From Paenarthrobacter nitroguajacolicus (GTDB lineage Bacteria > Actinomycetota > Actinomycetes > Actinomycetales > Micrococcaceae): 64,000 nucleotides of DNA. Shown here piece by piece: positions 23,486-32,480 of the stretch; the first letter of the stretch is position 1; each line of letters begins with the position of its first letter. Under the pieces are notes generated by a model. That model saw only the letters and a program-made list of their open reading frames with translations, had not been told where the DNA came from and ran no database searches. The stretch lies in assembly GCF_007786235.1 (NCBI RefSeq), contig NZ_VNFK01000004.1, forward strand, positions 186,001-250,000, in the 5' to 3' direction. The position numbers were made by a program, and so were the translations under genes.

Positions 23486-26400
23486 TTACGGGGCACAGGT
23501 GAACTTGGCATCACCCCAGACACCATGTGCGCCATTGATGGAACCGGATGGGTCAACAACCAATTCGACATACGCCACGCCCGTCAGGTCAACGGACACC
23601 GATTCCGGAGCGAATCCCGGGGTGTACGTGCGCGACTGGTACTTGTTCACCCCGTCGGTGTTGACCTTGAAGATGATGTTGCCGCCGAAGCCGCTTTCAA
23701 GGCCCACTTGCGACGTAAACGAAGTGCACTTGCCACCCAGGTAATAGGTGATCTTGGAGGCAGCATGCACGCCGAGGCCCTTCGAGAAAACAGGCTGCTG
23801 ACCGGTGGCGGGATCAGTGTAGTTAATGGCCAGCGGCTTGTCCGGGGACGACGCGGAGTCCTTGTTGGCCACGTTCTTGCCGATTACTCCGTAACCGTTC
23901 AATGCCTGGACCCACGGGGTTTCCGAGGCGAACACCGAGCCATGCGGAACGTCCGGCAGCGGCTGCGAGGTCACCTTCCAGTCGAAGAACTTCACCCGGG
24001 TGTCGGTGGGCAAGGTGACGGAGGCCAGTTCCTTGGTGGGGTTAAGCCGCACCGTGTTGGAGAACGCTTGGTACTTGTACTGGGTGTACTCCGGCGACGG
24101 ACCGTTGGCGTTGTTGCGGCCTTGTTCGGAAACTGCGAGCAGGGCGCCGTTCAGTACTGAGGGCTGCAGCCAGTTCGGGAAGAAGATGGACTGTTTCTCA
24201 GTGGATCCGTCAGCATACGTCAAGGTCAACGTAGGGCTCGTTCCATTGCCCACCGCGGCCGATCCGAGGACAGCCAAGTGTGTTCCCTTGCCCTTCACGG
24301 CGATGGTCTGCGCGGACAGCGCCACCGAGTTGGGGACATCGGGTCCCACGGCCGGCCATGTGTAGTCCACCTGCGTCGGCTTCCCGGCATCCACCGTCAC
24401 CGTACTGCCCGGCCTGACACCGCCCGCCGGAACCGTGGCGGCAGCCAGCTGCTCGGCAGCGAAGGTGGCCCCTCCGCCGTCGAAGTTTCCGAGCGCCTTG
24501 CCCGCCACCGTGGTGATGGAGACGGTGTTGTAGGCCGCAGCCAAGGACCCGTAGGCGACATAGATCTGGTTGCCGCCGGTCACCGATTGCTTGGAGCCGG
24601 AAGCAGTGTACGACGCCGATACCCGCACGGTCTGTTGGCCCGCCTTCGCGCTGGAGCCGGGTTTGATGACGAACGTGGCAGTGGTTGTGGCGCCGCCTTC
24701 GACCTTGGCCGCCGTCGCGCCGGAGGAAGAGACAACAGTCCAGCCCTCGGGAAGAACCGGGGTGAGGACCACATTGCTCTTGGCCTTGGTTCCGGTGTTC
24801 ACAAATGCCGCGGTGACGGTGGTTTCCTGGTCCTGGAAGACCTGCTGGCCGGTGGTCACGCGGACTTCCGCTGCGGTGTCTTCCTGGCTCTTGCCGCCCA
24901 GCGGGCCGGCCTGCTGGAGTTGAACCGTTGCGGACTGGTTGGAAGCGATGGACCCGGTCTTTACCCAGATAGTGCCGTTGTTGGCCTCGTCGAAGTACCA
25001 GCCGGTTGCCGCAGCTGCGTAAGCAGCCTGGGTGGTGTGTTGGGTGAGTTTGGTTCCACCGATTTTGACGTCCTTGGGTGCCGCGCCTGCATGGACTTTT
25101 AGCTCGTAGGGGCGGGCTGCGGCCTTGCCGGTGTATTCGCCCGTCCGTTCACCGATTGTTACCTTGACGCTGCTGTTGCCGGTACCTGGCGCGTCTACGG
25201 AGAAGAGCTGGCTGGAGGACTTGCCGTCCTTGAATTCGCGGGTGACCTTGTCATCCTCATAGAGCGTGAAGGTGTCCTGGCCCTTGGCGTAGACGTCCAA
25301 GGTGATCATGGAGTCTTCCGGGACCAGGGACGCATTGCGGGCCACGATGCCTTGCGGGATCACCGCTCCGGCACGAACGAATACAGGCAGCTTGTCCAGG
25401 GGTGCGTTGTAGCCGTTGAGGATCTGGCCGCCCTGGTAGAGCTTGCCGGTCCAGTAGTCCACCCACTGCTGTCCTGCCGGGAGGAAGATTCCGTTGCGGA
25501 CGTCGGTCTGGGTGAAGACCGGTGCCACCAGGAAATCGGATCCAAGCATGAACTGGTTGTTCGCTTCGGCCCCGTAGGACCACTGCTGGTCAGGGAATTC
25601 GAGGGCCATGGAGCGCATCATGGAGACGCCGGTGGTGGAGGATTCCTGCGCCAAGGAGTAGATGAAAGGCATGAGCTGCTGGCGGAGCTGCAGGTATTGG
25701 CGGTTGATGGCTGTTGCCTCGTCGCCGTAGAGCCACGGGCGCTTGTCCGTCGCGGCCCAGCCGGACATGGAGTACAGCGCCGGAGCGAAGGCTTTCCACT
25801 GGAGGTCGCGGACGTAGGACTCGGCGGACCCGCCAAAGATGCCGTCAACGTCGCCGGTGGTGAATGCCAGGCCCGAGTTGCCGGCGCCGGTGAGGGCCGA
25901 GACCTGCCAGCGGACGGCGTCGAGGTTTCCTGAATGGTCACCCGTCCACTGCATGCCGCACCGCTGGGAGCCGGCCCAGCCTTCCACCATCAGGGAGGTG
26001 CCGCGGGCGTTCGAGTACTGTTCGATACCACCGTGGGCAGCCTCGCAGCCCGTGAGGGCCTGACGGTAGCCTTGGCCCACCCATGCGACGTCCAGCTTGC
26101 GGAGCCGGACTCCGGCCTCGCCCACTTCATATTCCTGGTTGGTGAGGGAGCGTTGCGTCCAGAGGCCAACCTTGAGGTCGGTTTCGTCCTCGATGTTGCT
26201 CACGGTTTCCGGGAGTTGCTGGTACTCGCAGCCGTAGCCGTCGTTGACCAGCATCCAGCCGGCGGGCATATCATTTTCAACGAACTTCCGCGCTGTCTTG
26301 ATGGCGTCGGGAGTTTTCTGCTTGGCGCCGTCGGGATCGCCGTATCCGGAGGACGAATAGCCCGGGTTTGAGCGGTTGTAGCAGTCGGCGTCGCCATATT

Positions 26401-27334
26401 CCAGGGCGTAGACCGGGGGCATCATCGGCTTGCCGGTCAGCGTGGTGTATGCGCCCAGGGACTGTTTGTAGTCGCCCACGAAGTAGTAGGCGTCAAAGCG
26501 CTTTTCCTCATGCGTGGTGGTTGGCTGGCCGCCGAAGTTGTAGGAGCCGCGGGCAAACGTGTCGCGGAGGACGCCGTAGCCCTTGGAGGACATGTAATAA
26601 GGCACGGCGTTGGGGTAGCCGTCGTCGTCCCAGTCGAAGTTCTTGGCGATGTTGATCAGTGCGCCGGTGTGGACGGAGCGGCCATTCTGCATGCCGCCGC
26701 CGATGAATTGTTCACCGTCCTGCTGCGCAAGGTGCTGGGTGGCCGAATTTGCCCCAAAAGTGATGGGAACGGACTCTTCCAGGACCAGGGAACCGTCAGC
26801 CCTGACGACGCGGAGCTGGGTGGAGGCTTTGTTGATCTCGACGCTGATCTTTGCAGTTTTCAGGACCAGCCAGTCGCCGTCGGTGACCGTGGGCGTGGTG
26901 CCGGGGAACTTGTCTTTGCCCACCACGATGTTGGCGGTCCTGGCCGGGTCGCCTTGGTCGGTATTGGCCGGGTCCGTGAATTTTCCGCTGGGATCGGCTT
27001 CCAAACGGAAGTTGCCGTCGTCCAGGAACGTGACGCGGATGGCGCCCTTTTCGGTGGAGAGATCGACGACGTGGCCGGACTGGGTAAAGCCGGTCACCGC
27101 CCCGAGGGGTACTCCGGCAGCATCGACGGGTACTTCCGGGGTAACGGCTTTGATCGCCGCGGGATCACCGGGTGCGGCATTGGCGGCGGCGGCAAAGGTG
27201 AGGGCGGGGATGGTTCCTGCGAGAAGCAGCGAGGCGAGGCCGAGGGATGCGACCTTCCTGGCTAACGAGTTTTTTCTGGTGCGTCCGAAGCTGTTGGGGG
27301 CAGCTCCGGACAGACCCAAGGAGGGTGCGGACAT
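23486..27334 (-). CDS. Secreted GH31 family glycosidase with NPCBM domain
   Basis: 1282-residue secreted enzyme. Signal peptide to about residue 53 (SLARKVASLGLASLLLAGTI then ANAAPGD). GH31 catalytic barrel about 280-600: nucleophile Asp in RKLDVAWVGQGY (about 415), acid/base Asp in GMQWTGDHSG (about 466), and GLAFTTGDVDG. A beta-sheet region and DUF5110-like module follow (about 620-760), then a NEW3-type domain (about 830-920), a linker, and a C-terminal NPCBM/NEW2 carbohydrate-binding domain (about 1130-1280). GH31 enzymes mostly cleave alpha-glucosides, alpha-galactosides or alpha-xylosides; specificity is not readable here. ATG at 27334 chosen over a TTG at 27343. No transporter or regulator is adjacent. 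Confidence 0.88.
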   Translation of the reverse strand: MSAPSLGLSGAAPNSFGRTRKNSLARKVASLGLASLLLAGTIPALTFAAAANAAPGDPAAIKAVTPEVPVDAAGVPLGAVTGFTQSGHVVDLSTEKGAIRVTFLDDGNFRLEADPSGKFTDPANTDQGDPARTANIVVGKDKFPGTTPTVTDGDWLVLKTAKISVEINKASTQLRVVRADGSLVLEESVPITFGANSATQHLAQQDGEQFIGGGMQNGRSVHTGALINIAKNFDWDDDGYPNAVPYYMSSKGYGVLRDTFARGSYNFGGQPTTTHEEKRFDAYYFVGDYKQSLGAYTTLTGKPMMPPVYALEYGDADCYNRSNPGYSSSGYGDPDGAKQKTPDAIKTARKFVENDMPAGWMLVNDGYGCEYQQLPETVSNIEDETDLKVGLWTQRSLTNQEYEVGEAGVRLRKLDVAWVGQGYRQALTGCEAAHGGIEQYSNARGTSLMVEGWAGSQRCGMQWTGDHSGNLDAVRWQVSALTGAGNSGLAFTTGDVDGIFGGSAESYVRDLQWKAFAPALYSMSGWAATDKRPWLYGDEATAINRQYLQLRQQLMPFIYSLAQESSTTGVSMMRSMALEFPDQQWSYGAEANNQFMLGSDFLVAPVFTQTDVRNGIFLPAGQQWVDYWTGKLYQGGQILNGYNAPLDKLPVFVRAGAVIPQGIVARNASLVPEDSMITLDVYAKGQDTFTLYEDDKVTREFKDGKSSSQLFSVDAPGTGNSSVKVTIGERTGEYTGKAAARPYELKVHAGAAPKDVKIGGTKLTQHTTQAAYAAAATGWYFDEANNGTIWVKTGSIASNQSATVQLQQAGPLGGKSQEDTAAEVRVTTGQQVFQDQETTVTAAFVNTGTKAKSNVVLTPVLPEGWTVVSSSGATAAKVEGGATTTATFVIKPGSSAKAGQQTVRVSASYTASGSKQSVTGGNQIYVAYGSLAAAYNTVSITTVAGKALGNFDGGGATFAAEQLAAATVPAGGVRPGSTVTVDAGKPTQVDYTWPAVGPDVPNSVALSAQTIAVKGKGTHLAVLGSAAVGNGTSPTLTLTYADGSTEKQSIFFPNWLQPSVLNGALLAVSEQGRNNANGPSPEYTQYKYQAFSNTVRLNPTKELASVTLPTDTRVKFFDWKVTSQPLPDVPHGSVFASETPWVQALNGYGVIGKNVANKDSASSPDKPLAINYTDPATGQQPVFSKGLGVHAASKITYYLGGKCTSFTSQVGLESGFGGNIIFKVNTDGVNKYQSRTYTPGFAPESVSVDLTGVAYVELVVDPSGSINGAHGVWGDAKFTCAP

Positions 27335-27446
27335 GTGAGCCAACTTTCGACGAGTGACAGTTTGTGATCTAACTCATAGCGAAACGTGCACTAATCGTCA
27401 CTGCTCGAAGGCGAAAGGTCAACCGTTTCACCAAAATTGGCGCGGT

Positions 27447-28103
27447 CTAATGGCCGCGGATGATCCTGCGTTGCGTCGCGACGGCGATGGCAGCCGTGCG
27501 ATTATCCACGCCGAGCTTCGAGTAGATGTGCACCAAATGGGTCTTCACCGTGGCCTCGGAAATGAAGAGTTGCTTGGCCATGGCACGGTTGCTCATGCCG
27601 GTGGCCAGCAGCTCCAGCAGCTGGACCTCCCTGCCGCTCAATGCCGGAGAGGGATTCCGGATGCGGCCCATAAGCCGGGCCGCAACTTCAGGCGCCAACG
27701 CCGTTTGACCGGCCGCGGCGGACAGGACCGCCTGCCGGATCTGCTCCGGCGGCGCGTCCTTCAGCATGTAGCCGCTGGCGCCGGCCTCCACTGCGGCGAG
27801 GATGTCGGCGTCAGTGTCGTACGTCGTCAGAATCAGGACGGGTGGAGGAGGGCTGCCGGCCTCACCCGCTTTGATCTTCCCGGTGGCCGTCACACCGTCC
27901 ATGCCATCGCCCATCTGCAGGTCCATGAGCACCAGGTCCACGGGCTCGCCGAGCGTGTGCAGCTTGCTGAGCTCAACCAATGCGGCATCACCGTCGGACG
28001 CTTCCGCCACCACGCTTACGCCGGGGAAGTCGGCCAGCATCGCCCGGAGACCAGCCCTGACCACCGGATGGTCGTCCACCAGCAGGACACGAATGTCACT
28101 CAT
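27447..28103 (-). CDS. NarL/LuxR-family response regulator
   Basis: 218-residue response regulator. Receiver: VLLVDDHPVVRAGL, phospho-acceptor Asp in LVLMDLQMGDGMDGVTA, Thr in LILTTYD, Lys in YMLKDAPPEQIRQ. LuxR-type helix-turn-helix at about 150-210: LSGREVQLLELLATGMSNRA and TVKTHLVHIYSKLGVDNRTA. Overlaps the kinase gene by 4 bp. The receiver has a small glycine/proline insertion (GEAGSPPPPV). Probably controls the divergent ABC exporter genes that start at 29575. Confidence 0.94.
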   Translation of the reverse strand: MSDIRVLLVDDHPVVRAGLRAMLADFPGVSVVAEASDGDAALVELSKLHTLGEPVDLVLMDLQMGDGMDGVTATGKIKAGEAGSPPPPVLILTTYDTDADILAAVEAGASGYMLKDAPPEQIRQAVLSAAAGQTALAPEVAARLMGRIRNPSPALSGREVQLLELLATGMSNRAMAKQLFISEATVKTHLVHIYSKLGVDNRTAAIAVATQRRIIRGH

Positions 28104-29380
28104 ACGGCACCTTCCCCCGCAGGTAAGGGCACCCGCATCGCCACGACGGTTCCCTCACCAGGAGCCGACTCGATCTCCAGGCTGCCGTCCAAAGCGGCAA
28201 GCCGCTCACGCAAACTCAGAAGCCCGACGCCGGTGCCGTCGCCGCGTGCTGTACCGGCCGCCGTCGACGGCTGGAAACCTATGCCGTCGTCGAAAACGTC
28301 CAGCGTCACCTCCGTGCCAAGGAAGGACAGGGTTACGACGGCGGCGCGCGCGTGGGCGTGCGCCCACACGTTCGCGAGGGATGCCTGGGCGGCCCGGAGC
28401 AGGGTGGTCTGGTACGTATTGGGCAGCTCCACAGGCGTACCAACCAACTCGAAGCGGCAGCGCAACGCCGTACCCCTGGCAGCGGCCTCAGTCTCGGTCT
28501 TTTCGCAGAGCCGACGCAGCGTGTCCACCAGCCCGGACTGTTCAAGGTCCGGCGAACGCAGTCCCCGCACGAAACTGCGCGCCTCCGCCAGGTTGGCCGA
28601 TGCCGTGTCCTGGACGATCCTCAGCCGCTCCTGCGCCGTCTCCACGTCGCCGCCCTCCAGTGCTTTCTCTGCGGACCTGCCCATCAGGACAATGCTTGAA
28701 AAGCCCTGCGCCAGCGTGTCGTGGATTTCCCGGGCCAGCCGTTCGCGCTCGGCCATGGTCCCGGCGTCGTGCTGGGTTTTGGCAAGTTCCGCCCGGGTCC
28801 GGCGGAGATCGTCAGCCACGATCCGCTGGTTCTCCGCCTCGAGGAACAGTGCACGGTACGCCAGTCCGGTGACCACAGCGAACCCGGCCCCGAACACCGG
28901 CCCCAGAACCATGGCCAGTTGCAGGCCGCCGTCGGACAATCCCCGGCTGTGGAACCACAAGGCGCCCACCAGCAGGGCGGTGCTCGCTGCGATCGCCGGC
29001 AATGCCAGGCGACGGGGGAGCAGGTGCAACTGCAGGAAGAACAGTGGGAAAGCGACCCAGGCGAAGTCGCTGCTGACCAGCAGGAGCAGCAGCCACAGCA
29101 GCATCACGGCGCCCAGCCACAAGCGTGCATACATCGAGGGATTGAACCGCGAGGAGTCGGTTGCGTGGCGTTTCTCAAGGATGGTTCCTGCGAGGTAGAC
29201 CAGCGCCAGGAGGGCGGACAATCCCAGGCCAGCCACCACGGTCATCGGAGAGGGTGTCCCGGCAGTTCCAACACCGGTCAGCAACCGCACCATCGCCACT
29301 AGCAGCAGCACCGCGAAACCCACGTGCAGGCAGACGCGCAGCACGCGAAGGATTGTGGCGGCGCCTGCGGGGGTCTGCAT
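28100..29380 (-). CDS. Sensor histidine kinase, NarL-type (HisKA_3)
   Basis: 426 residues from the ATG at 29380 (an ATG at 29488 would add 36 residues with no membrane or family signal). Five to six transmembrane helices span about residues 10-185. A short coiled segment leads to the phospho-acceptor motif RERLAREIHDTLAQGFSSIV. The ATPase domain has VTLDVFDDGIGFQPS and GTGVGLLSLRERLAALDG. Partner regulator overlaps its 3' end. The ribosome site (GGGAGG) is unusually close to this ATG, so the start remains uncertain. Divergent from the ABC exporter. Confidence 0.9.
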   Translation of the reverse strand: MQTPAGAATILRVLRVCLHVGFAVLLLVAMVRLLTGVGTAGTPSPMTVVAGLGLSALLALVYLAGTILEKRHATDSSRFNPSMYARLWLGAVMLLWLLLLLVSSDFAWVAFPLFFLQLHLLPRRLALPAIAASTALLVGALWFHSRGLSDGGLQLAMVLGPVFGAGFAVVTGLAYRALFLEAENQRIVADDLRRTRAELAKTQHDAGTMAERERLAREIHDTLAQGFSSIVLMGRSAEKALEGGDVETAQERLRIVQDTASANLAEARSFVRGLRSPDLEQSGLVDTLRRLCEKTETEAAARGTALRCRFELVGTPVELPNTYQTTLLRAAQASLANVWAHAHARAAVVTLSFLGTEVTLDVFDDGIGFQPSTAAGTARGDGTGVGLLSLRERLAALDGSLEIESAPGEGTVVAMRVPLPAGEGAV

Positions 29381-29574
29381 GCCTCCCAGCGTATCCCCGG
29401 CCACCTCCCAAACGGCCCGGAATCCACGTCCTGGAGCCTGAATCAACCATTCGGATGATCGTCGGTTCAACCCCTCGGCGCCGGCCAATCCATCCGGCTC
29501 CCGATGTCCTCCCTACCCGTCTTCGGAAGAGTTGATGGTGCCGGGACCAAGCCCGCACCAACCGAAGGAATCCG

Positions 29575-30654
29575 ATGTTTCTCGCCATCCGCGACATCCG
29601 CTTCGCCAAGGGCCGCTTCGCGCTCATGGGCAGCGTCGTCGCCCTGATCACTTTGCTGCTGGTCATGCTCTCCGGCCTGACGGCGGGCCTGGGCAACCAG
29701 TCGACGTCGGCTATTGCTGCCCTGCCCGCGCAGCAGATTGTCTTCGGCGCACCGGCGGGCGGTGAACCGAAGCTCTCCTATACAGAGTCGGAGGTTTCCG
29801 CGGCCCAGGTGGAGTCGTGGCGGGAACAGCCCGGCGTCACGTCAGCCCAGGCGCTCGGGATCAGCCAAACACGCTTCCAGTCCTTGGGAGCGGGCAATAC
29901 TCCGAGTGGCACGGCGAATGTCGCTGTCTTTGGGGGTTCCGTGGCCCCATCCGCTGTGCAGGATGGGACCGTGGTGATCGGTGAAACGCTGGCCAAAGAC
30001 CTTTCGCTGGAGGCCGGCAACCGTATCCGGATGGGCGGGACGGACCTGACGGTCGCGGCCGTTGTGGAGGACCAGTGGTACTCGCACACGGGCGTGGTCT
30101 GGACGACGCTCGATACTTGGCGCTCCATCGCCCACGCCTCGCCCGGGACCGCCACCGTCATCGCCATAACGCACGACGCCGGAACCTCCTTGGACCTCGA
30201 CGCCGCCAACGCGATGGCCGGCACGGTCAGCACGGATCCCGTGGGCTCCTTCCAAGCGTTGGCCTCCTACAAAAGCGAGAACGGGTCACTCATGCTCATG
30301 CAGGCATTCCTTTACGGCATCTCCGCCCTGGTCATTGTGGCCTTCCTGACGGTGTGGACCGTGCAGCGCACGCGGGACATCGCTGTGCTCAAAGCCCTGG
30401 GCGCCTCTTCGGGCTACGTTCTGCGGGATGCACTGGCCCAAGCTGCCCTGGTATTGCTGGCCGGAGCGGCCGTTGGCGGTGCCATTGGCTTGGGCGGAGG
30501 AGTTCTCGCCGCCCAAGCGGCGCCCTTCCTGGTCACTCCCCTCACAACGCTGCTGCCGGTGGCGGGGATCATCCTCCTGGGCCTGGGTGGTGCCGTCCTG
30601 GCAGTCCGAAAAGTCACAACGGTTGATCCGCTGCTGGCCCTCGGCGGCAACTAG
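29575..30654 (+). CDS. ABC transporter permease, FtsX/MacB-like
   Basis: 359-residue permease with the FtsX-like arrangement. Helix 1 is at about 18-40 (FALMGSVVALITLLLVMLSG), a large extracytoplasmic domain covers about 45-230, and three C-terminal helices lie at about 245-265, 290-315 and 325-345. Cytosolic motif AVLKALGASSGYVLRDALAQ is typical of the coupling loop. Followed after 24 bp by its ATPase gene. Such MacB/LolCDE-like exporters move peptides or lipoproteins or act as mechanical transducers; the substrate is unknown. Divergent from a two-component system that likely controls it. Confidence 0.9.
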   Translation: MFLAIRDIRFAKGRFALMGSVVALITLLLVMLSGLTAGLGNQSTSAIAALPAQQIVFGAPAGGEPKLSYTESEVSAAQVESWREQPGVTSAQALGISQTRFQSLGAGNTPSGTANVAVFGGSVAPSAVQDGTVVIGETLAKDLSLEAGNRIRMGGTDLTVAAVVEDQWYSHTGVVWTTLDTWRSIAHASPGTATVIAITHDAGTSLDLDAANAMAGTVSTDPVGSFQALASYKSENGSLMLMQAFLYGISALVIVAFLTVWTVQRTRDIAVLKALGASSGYVLRDALAQAALVLLAGAAVGGAIGLGGGVLAAQAAPFLVTPLTTLLPVAGIILLGLGGAVLAVRKVTTVDPLLALGGN

Positions 30655-30678
30655 AACATACTTCGAAAGGCATACACC

Positions 30679-31380
30679 GTGACTTCCGCACTTACACTCG
30701 TCAACATCTCCCTCGAATATCCCGATGGCGGTTCCACGCTCAAGGCCTTGGACTCCGTGGACCTGGCCGTCCGCAGGGGTGAGTTCCTCTCCCTGGTGGG
30801 ACCCTCCGGCTCCGGCAAATCCTCTTTGCTCGCCGTCGCGGCCACGCTGGTCAAACCCACTGCCGGGCTGGTGGTGATCGATGGGCAGGATGTCTCCGCC
30901 CTTAAGGATGCCGAGCGCACAGAACTCCGCCGGGACAAAGTGGGCATCATCTTCCAACAACCCAACCTGCTCCCGGCACTGACCGCCGTCGAGCAGTTGC
31001 TGATCCGTGAGCATCTGCGCGGCAATCCCCTGAAGGACGCCCGCCTCAAAGCGGGGGAACTTCTGGATGTCGTGGGCCTGTCCGGCGCTTCGCACAAACG
31101 GCCACACCAGCTGTCCGGCGGGCAGCGCCAACGGGTGAACATCGCACGGGCCTTGATGGGGAGTCCCACGGTGCTTCTGGTGGACGAGCCTACGGCGGCT
31201 CTCGATCACGAACGAAGCGATTCGATTGTCCGTCTCTTGCGCCGCGTCACCGATGAGTTCCGGACGGCCACGGTCATGGTCACCCACGACACGGAATTCC
31301 TGCCCCTCACCGACGCGGTCGCGACCATGCGGGATGGCCGGATCAGCCGCGCGGCAGTCCCGTCCGCCCAGCCCAGCTAG
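30679..31380 (+). CDS. ABC transporter ATP-binding protein, MacB/LolD-like
   Basis: 233-residue ATPase. GTG start with GAAAGG upstream. Walker A GPSGSGKSS, Q-loop IIFQQPNLLPALT, signature LSGGQRQRVNIARAL, Walker B VLLVDEPTAALDHE, H-loop TVMVTHD. Works with the preceding permease. The 3' end overlaps the convergent HxlR-family gene by 38 bp, so the two transcripts are antisense at their ends. Confidence 0.93.
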   Translation: MTSALTLVNISLEYPDGGSTLKALDSVDLAVRRGEFLSLVGPSGSGKSSLLAVAATLVKPTAGLVVIDGQDVSALKDAERTELRRDKVGIIFQQPNLLPALTAVEQLLIREHLRGNPLKDARLKAGELLDVVGLSGASHKRPHQLSGGQRQRVNIARALMGSPTVLLVDEPTAALDHERSDSIVRLLRRVTDEFRTATVMVTHDTEFLPLTDAVATMRDGRISRAAVPSAQPS

Positions 31381-31771
31381 GGGAGCCGAGGAGAGCTTCG
31401 TCCTGGGCGTCGTCGTAAGCATCGCGGGCTTCCAGGATGGTGGGGACATGGCTCTCGGCCCATTCGCGGAGCAATGACAATGGTTGCAACAGGGACTCGC
31501 CCATCGCCGTCAGCTCGTAGTCCACGCGCGGTGGTACCTGGGCGTGGACGGTCCGCGTGATCAGCCCGTCCCGCTCAAGGGCTCGCAGCGTCTGGGTCAG
31601 CACCTTGGGCGTCACAACGCTCACCATCTTCCGCAGCTCCGAGAAGCGGACGGGTCCTTCGCCCAGAACCTGGATTACCAGCGATGCCCACTTATCGCCG
31701 ATGCGCTGGAAGATCACCCGTGATGGGCAGTTTGGGTCCAGGATGTTCGCGGGGAGGTCTTGGGTGTTCAT
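31343..31771 (-). CDS. HxlR family transcriptional regulator
   Basis: 142-residue winged-helix regulator of the HxlR (DUF24) type. Core: CPSRVIFQRIGDKWASLVIQ, RFSELRKMVSVVTPKVLTQT, LERDGLITRTVHAQVPPRVDYELTAMG. A Cys near the N-terminus (NCPSR) matches the redox-sensing position of many HxlR regulators. Divergent from an NAD(P)-binding protein gene with 97 bp between, containing a GTATC-N5-GATAC palindrome. It probably represses that gene in response to an electrophile or disulfide stress; this is inference. Confidence 0.92.
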   Translation of the reverse strand: MNTQDLPANILDPNCPSRVIFQRIGDKWASLVIQVLGEGPVRFSELRKMVSVVTPKVLTQTLRALERDGLITRTVHAQVPPRVDYELTAMGESLLQPLSLLREWAESHVPTILEARDAYDDAQDEALLGSPSWAGRTGLPRG

Positions 31772-31814
31772 AGTTTAGTATCCCTGAGGTAACTAGGTTC
31801 CTTTGAAGCTATCA

Positions 31815-31829
31815 GTATCTATTGGATAC
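31815..31829. promoter_or_regulatory. Probable HxlR operator
   Basis: Perfect palindrome GTATC-N5-GATAC in the middle of the divergent hxlR/oxidoreductase spacer. Related half sites GTATCC (31778) and GGATACC (31846) flank it, so several dimers may bind. Confidence 0.55.
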
Positions 31830-31868
31830 CTTTGACTTATTGCAAGGATACCAACCCCAAGGAGAGCA

Positions 31869-32474
31869 ATGAAAATCGCAGTTTACGGCGCAACGGGCAT
31901 GGTCGGAAGCCAGATCGTCAACGAATCCATCACTCGCGGCCACCAAGTCACGGCTATCTCCCGTAAGGGCGCAGAAGTCCCCGGCGCTTCCGCCCGGGCC
32001 GCAGACCAGGCCGACGGCCAGACGTTCGCGTCCATTGCAAAGGAGCACGACGTCGTTGTGTTGGCGACGGGTCCCAGCCGCACCGGCGGCGACCATGCGG
32101 AATGGCTTGACGCCATGGCTACCGCGTACAGCAACTCCGAGGGCACCCGCCTGATGATTGTTGGCGGCGCCGGCACCCTGGAAATTGACGGTGTCCGCCT
32201 CCTCGATTCCCCGGACTTCCCCGAGGCCTACAAGGCTGAAGCCACCACGGCAGCCAAGGCATTCGAAGCTGTGAAGCAGACTCCGGACACCATCGACTGG
32301 ACCGTCCTTGCTCCCGCGCCCGTCATTCAGCCTGGTGAGCGCACCGGCGAATACACCGTGGCCAAGGATTCACCTGCCGGCAACAGCATCTCCTCACAGG
32401 ACTACGCCGTAGCCATGCTGGACGAGATTGAAACCCCGGCCCACCGCCGCGCACGTTTCACCGCTGCCAACTAG
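31869..32474 (+). CDS. NAD(P)H-binding protein, NmrA/SDR-like
   Basis: 201-residue Rossmann-fold protein. N-terminus MKIAVYGATGMVGSQIVNES contains the atypical-SDR dinucleotide motif GATGMVG; VVVLATGPSRTGG and LMIVGGAGTLEID follow. Members include epimerase-like and quinone or flavin reductase-like proteins; the substrate is unknown. ATG follows an AAGGAGA ribosome site. Pairing with an HxlR regulator is common for reductases of this kind and suggests a stress-response role, which is inference. Confidence 0.88.
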   Translation: MKIAVYGATGMVGSQIVNESITRGHQVTAISRKGAEVPGASARAADQADGQTFASIAKEHDVVVLATGPSRTGGDHAEWLDAMATAYSNSEGTRLMIVGGAGTLEIDGVRLLDSPDFPEAYKAEATTAAKAFEAVKQTPDTIDWTVLAPAPVIQPGERTGEYTVAKDSPAGNSISSQDYAVAMLDEIETPAHRRARFTAAN

Positions 32475-32480
32475 GGCCTC

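Noticed and set aside
27415..27440. Promoter of the GH31 gene with TTGACC as -35
   Set aside because: A 17-bp spaced GACGAT follows, but the -10 match is poor; not strong enough to list.
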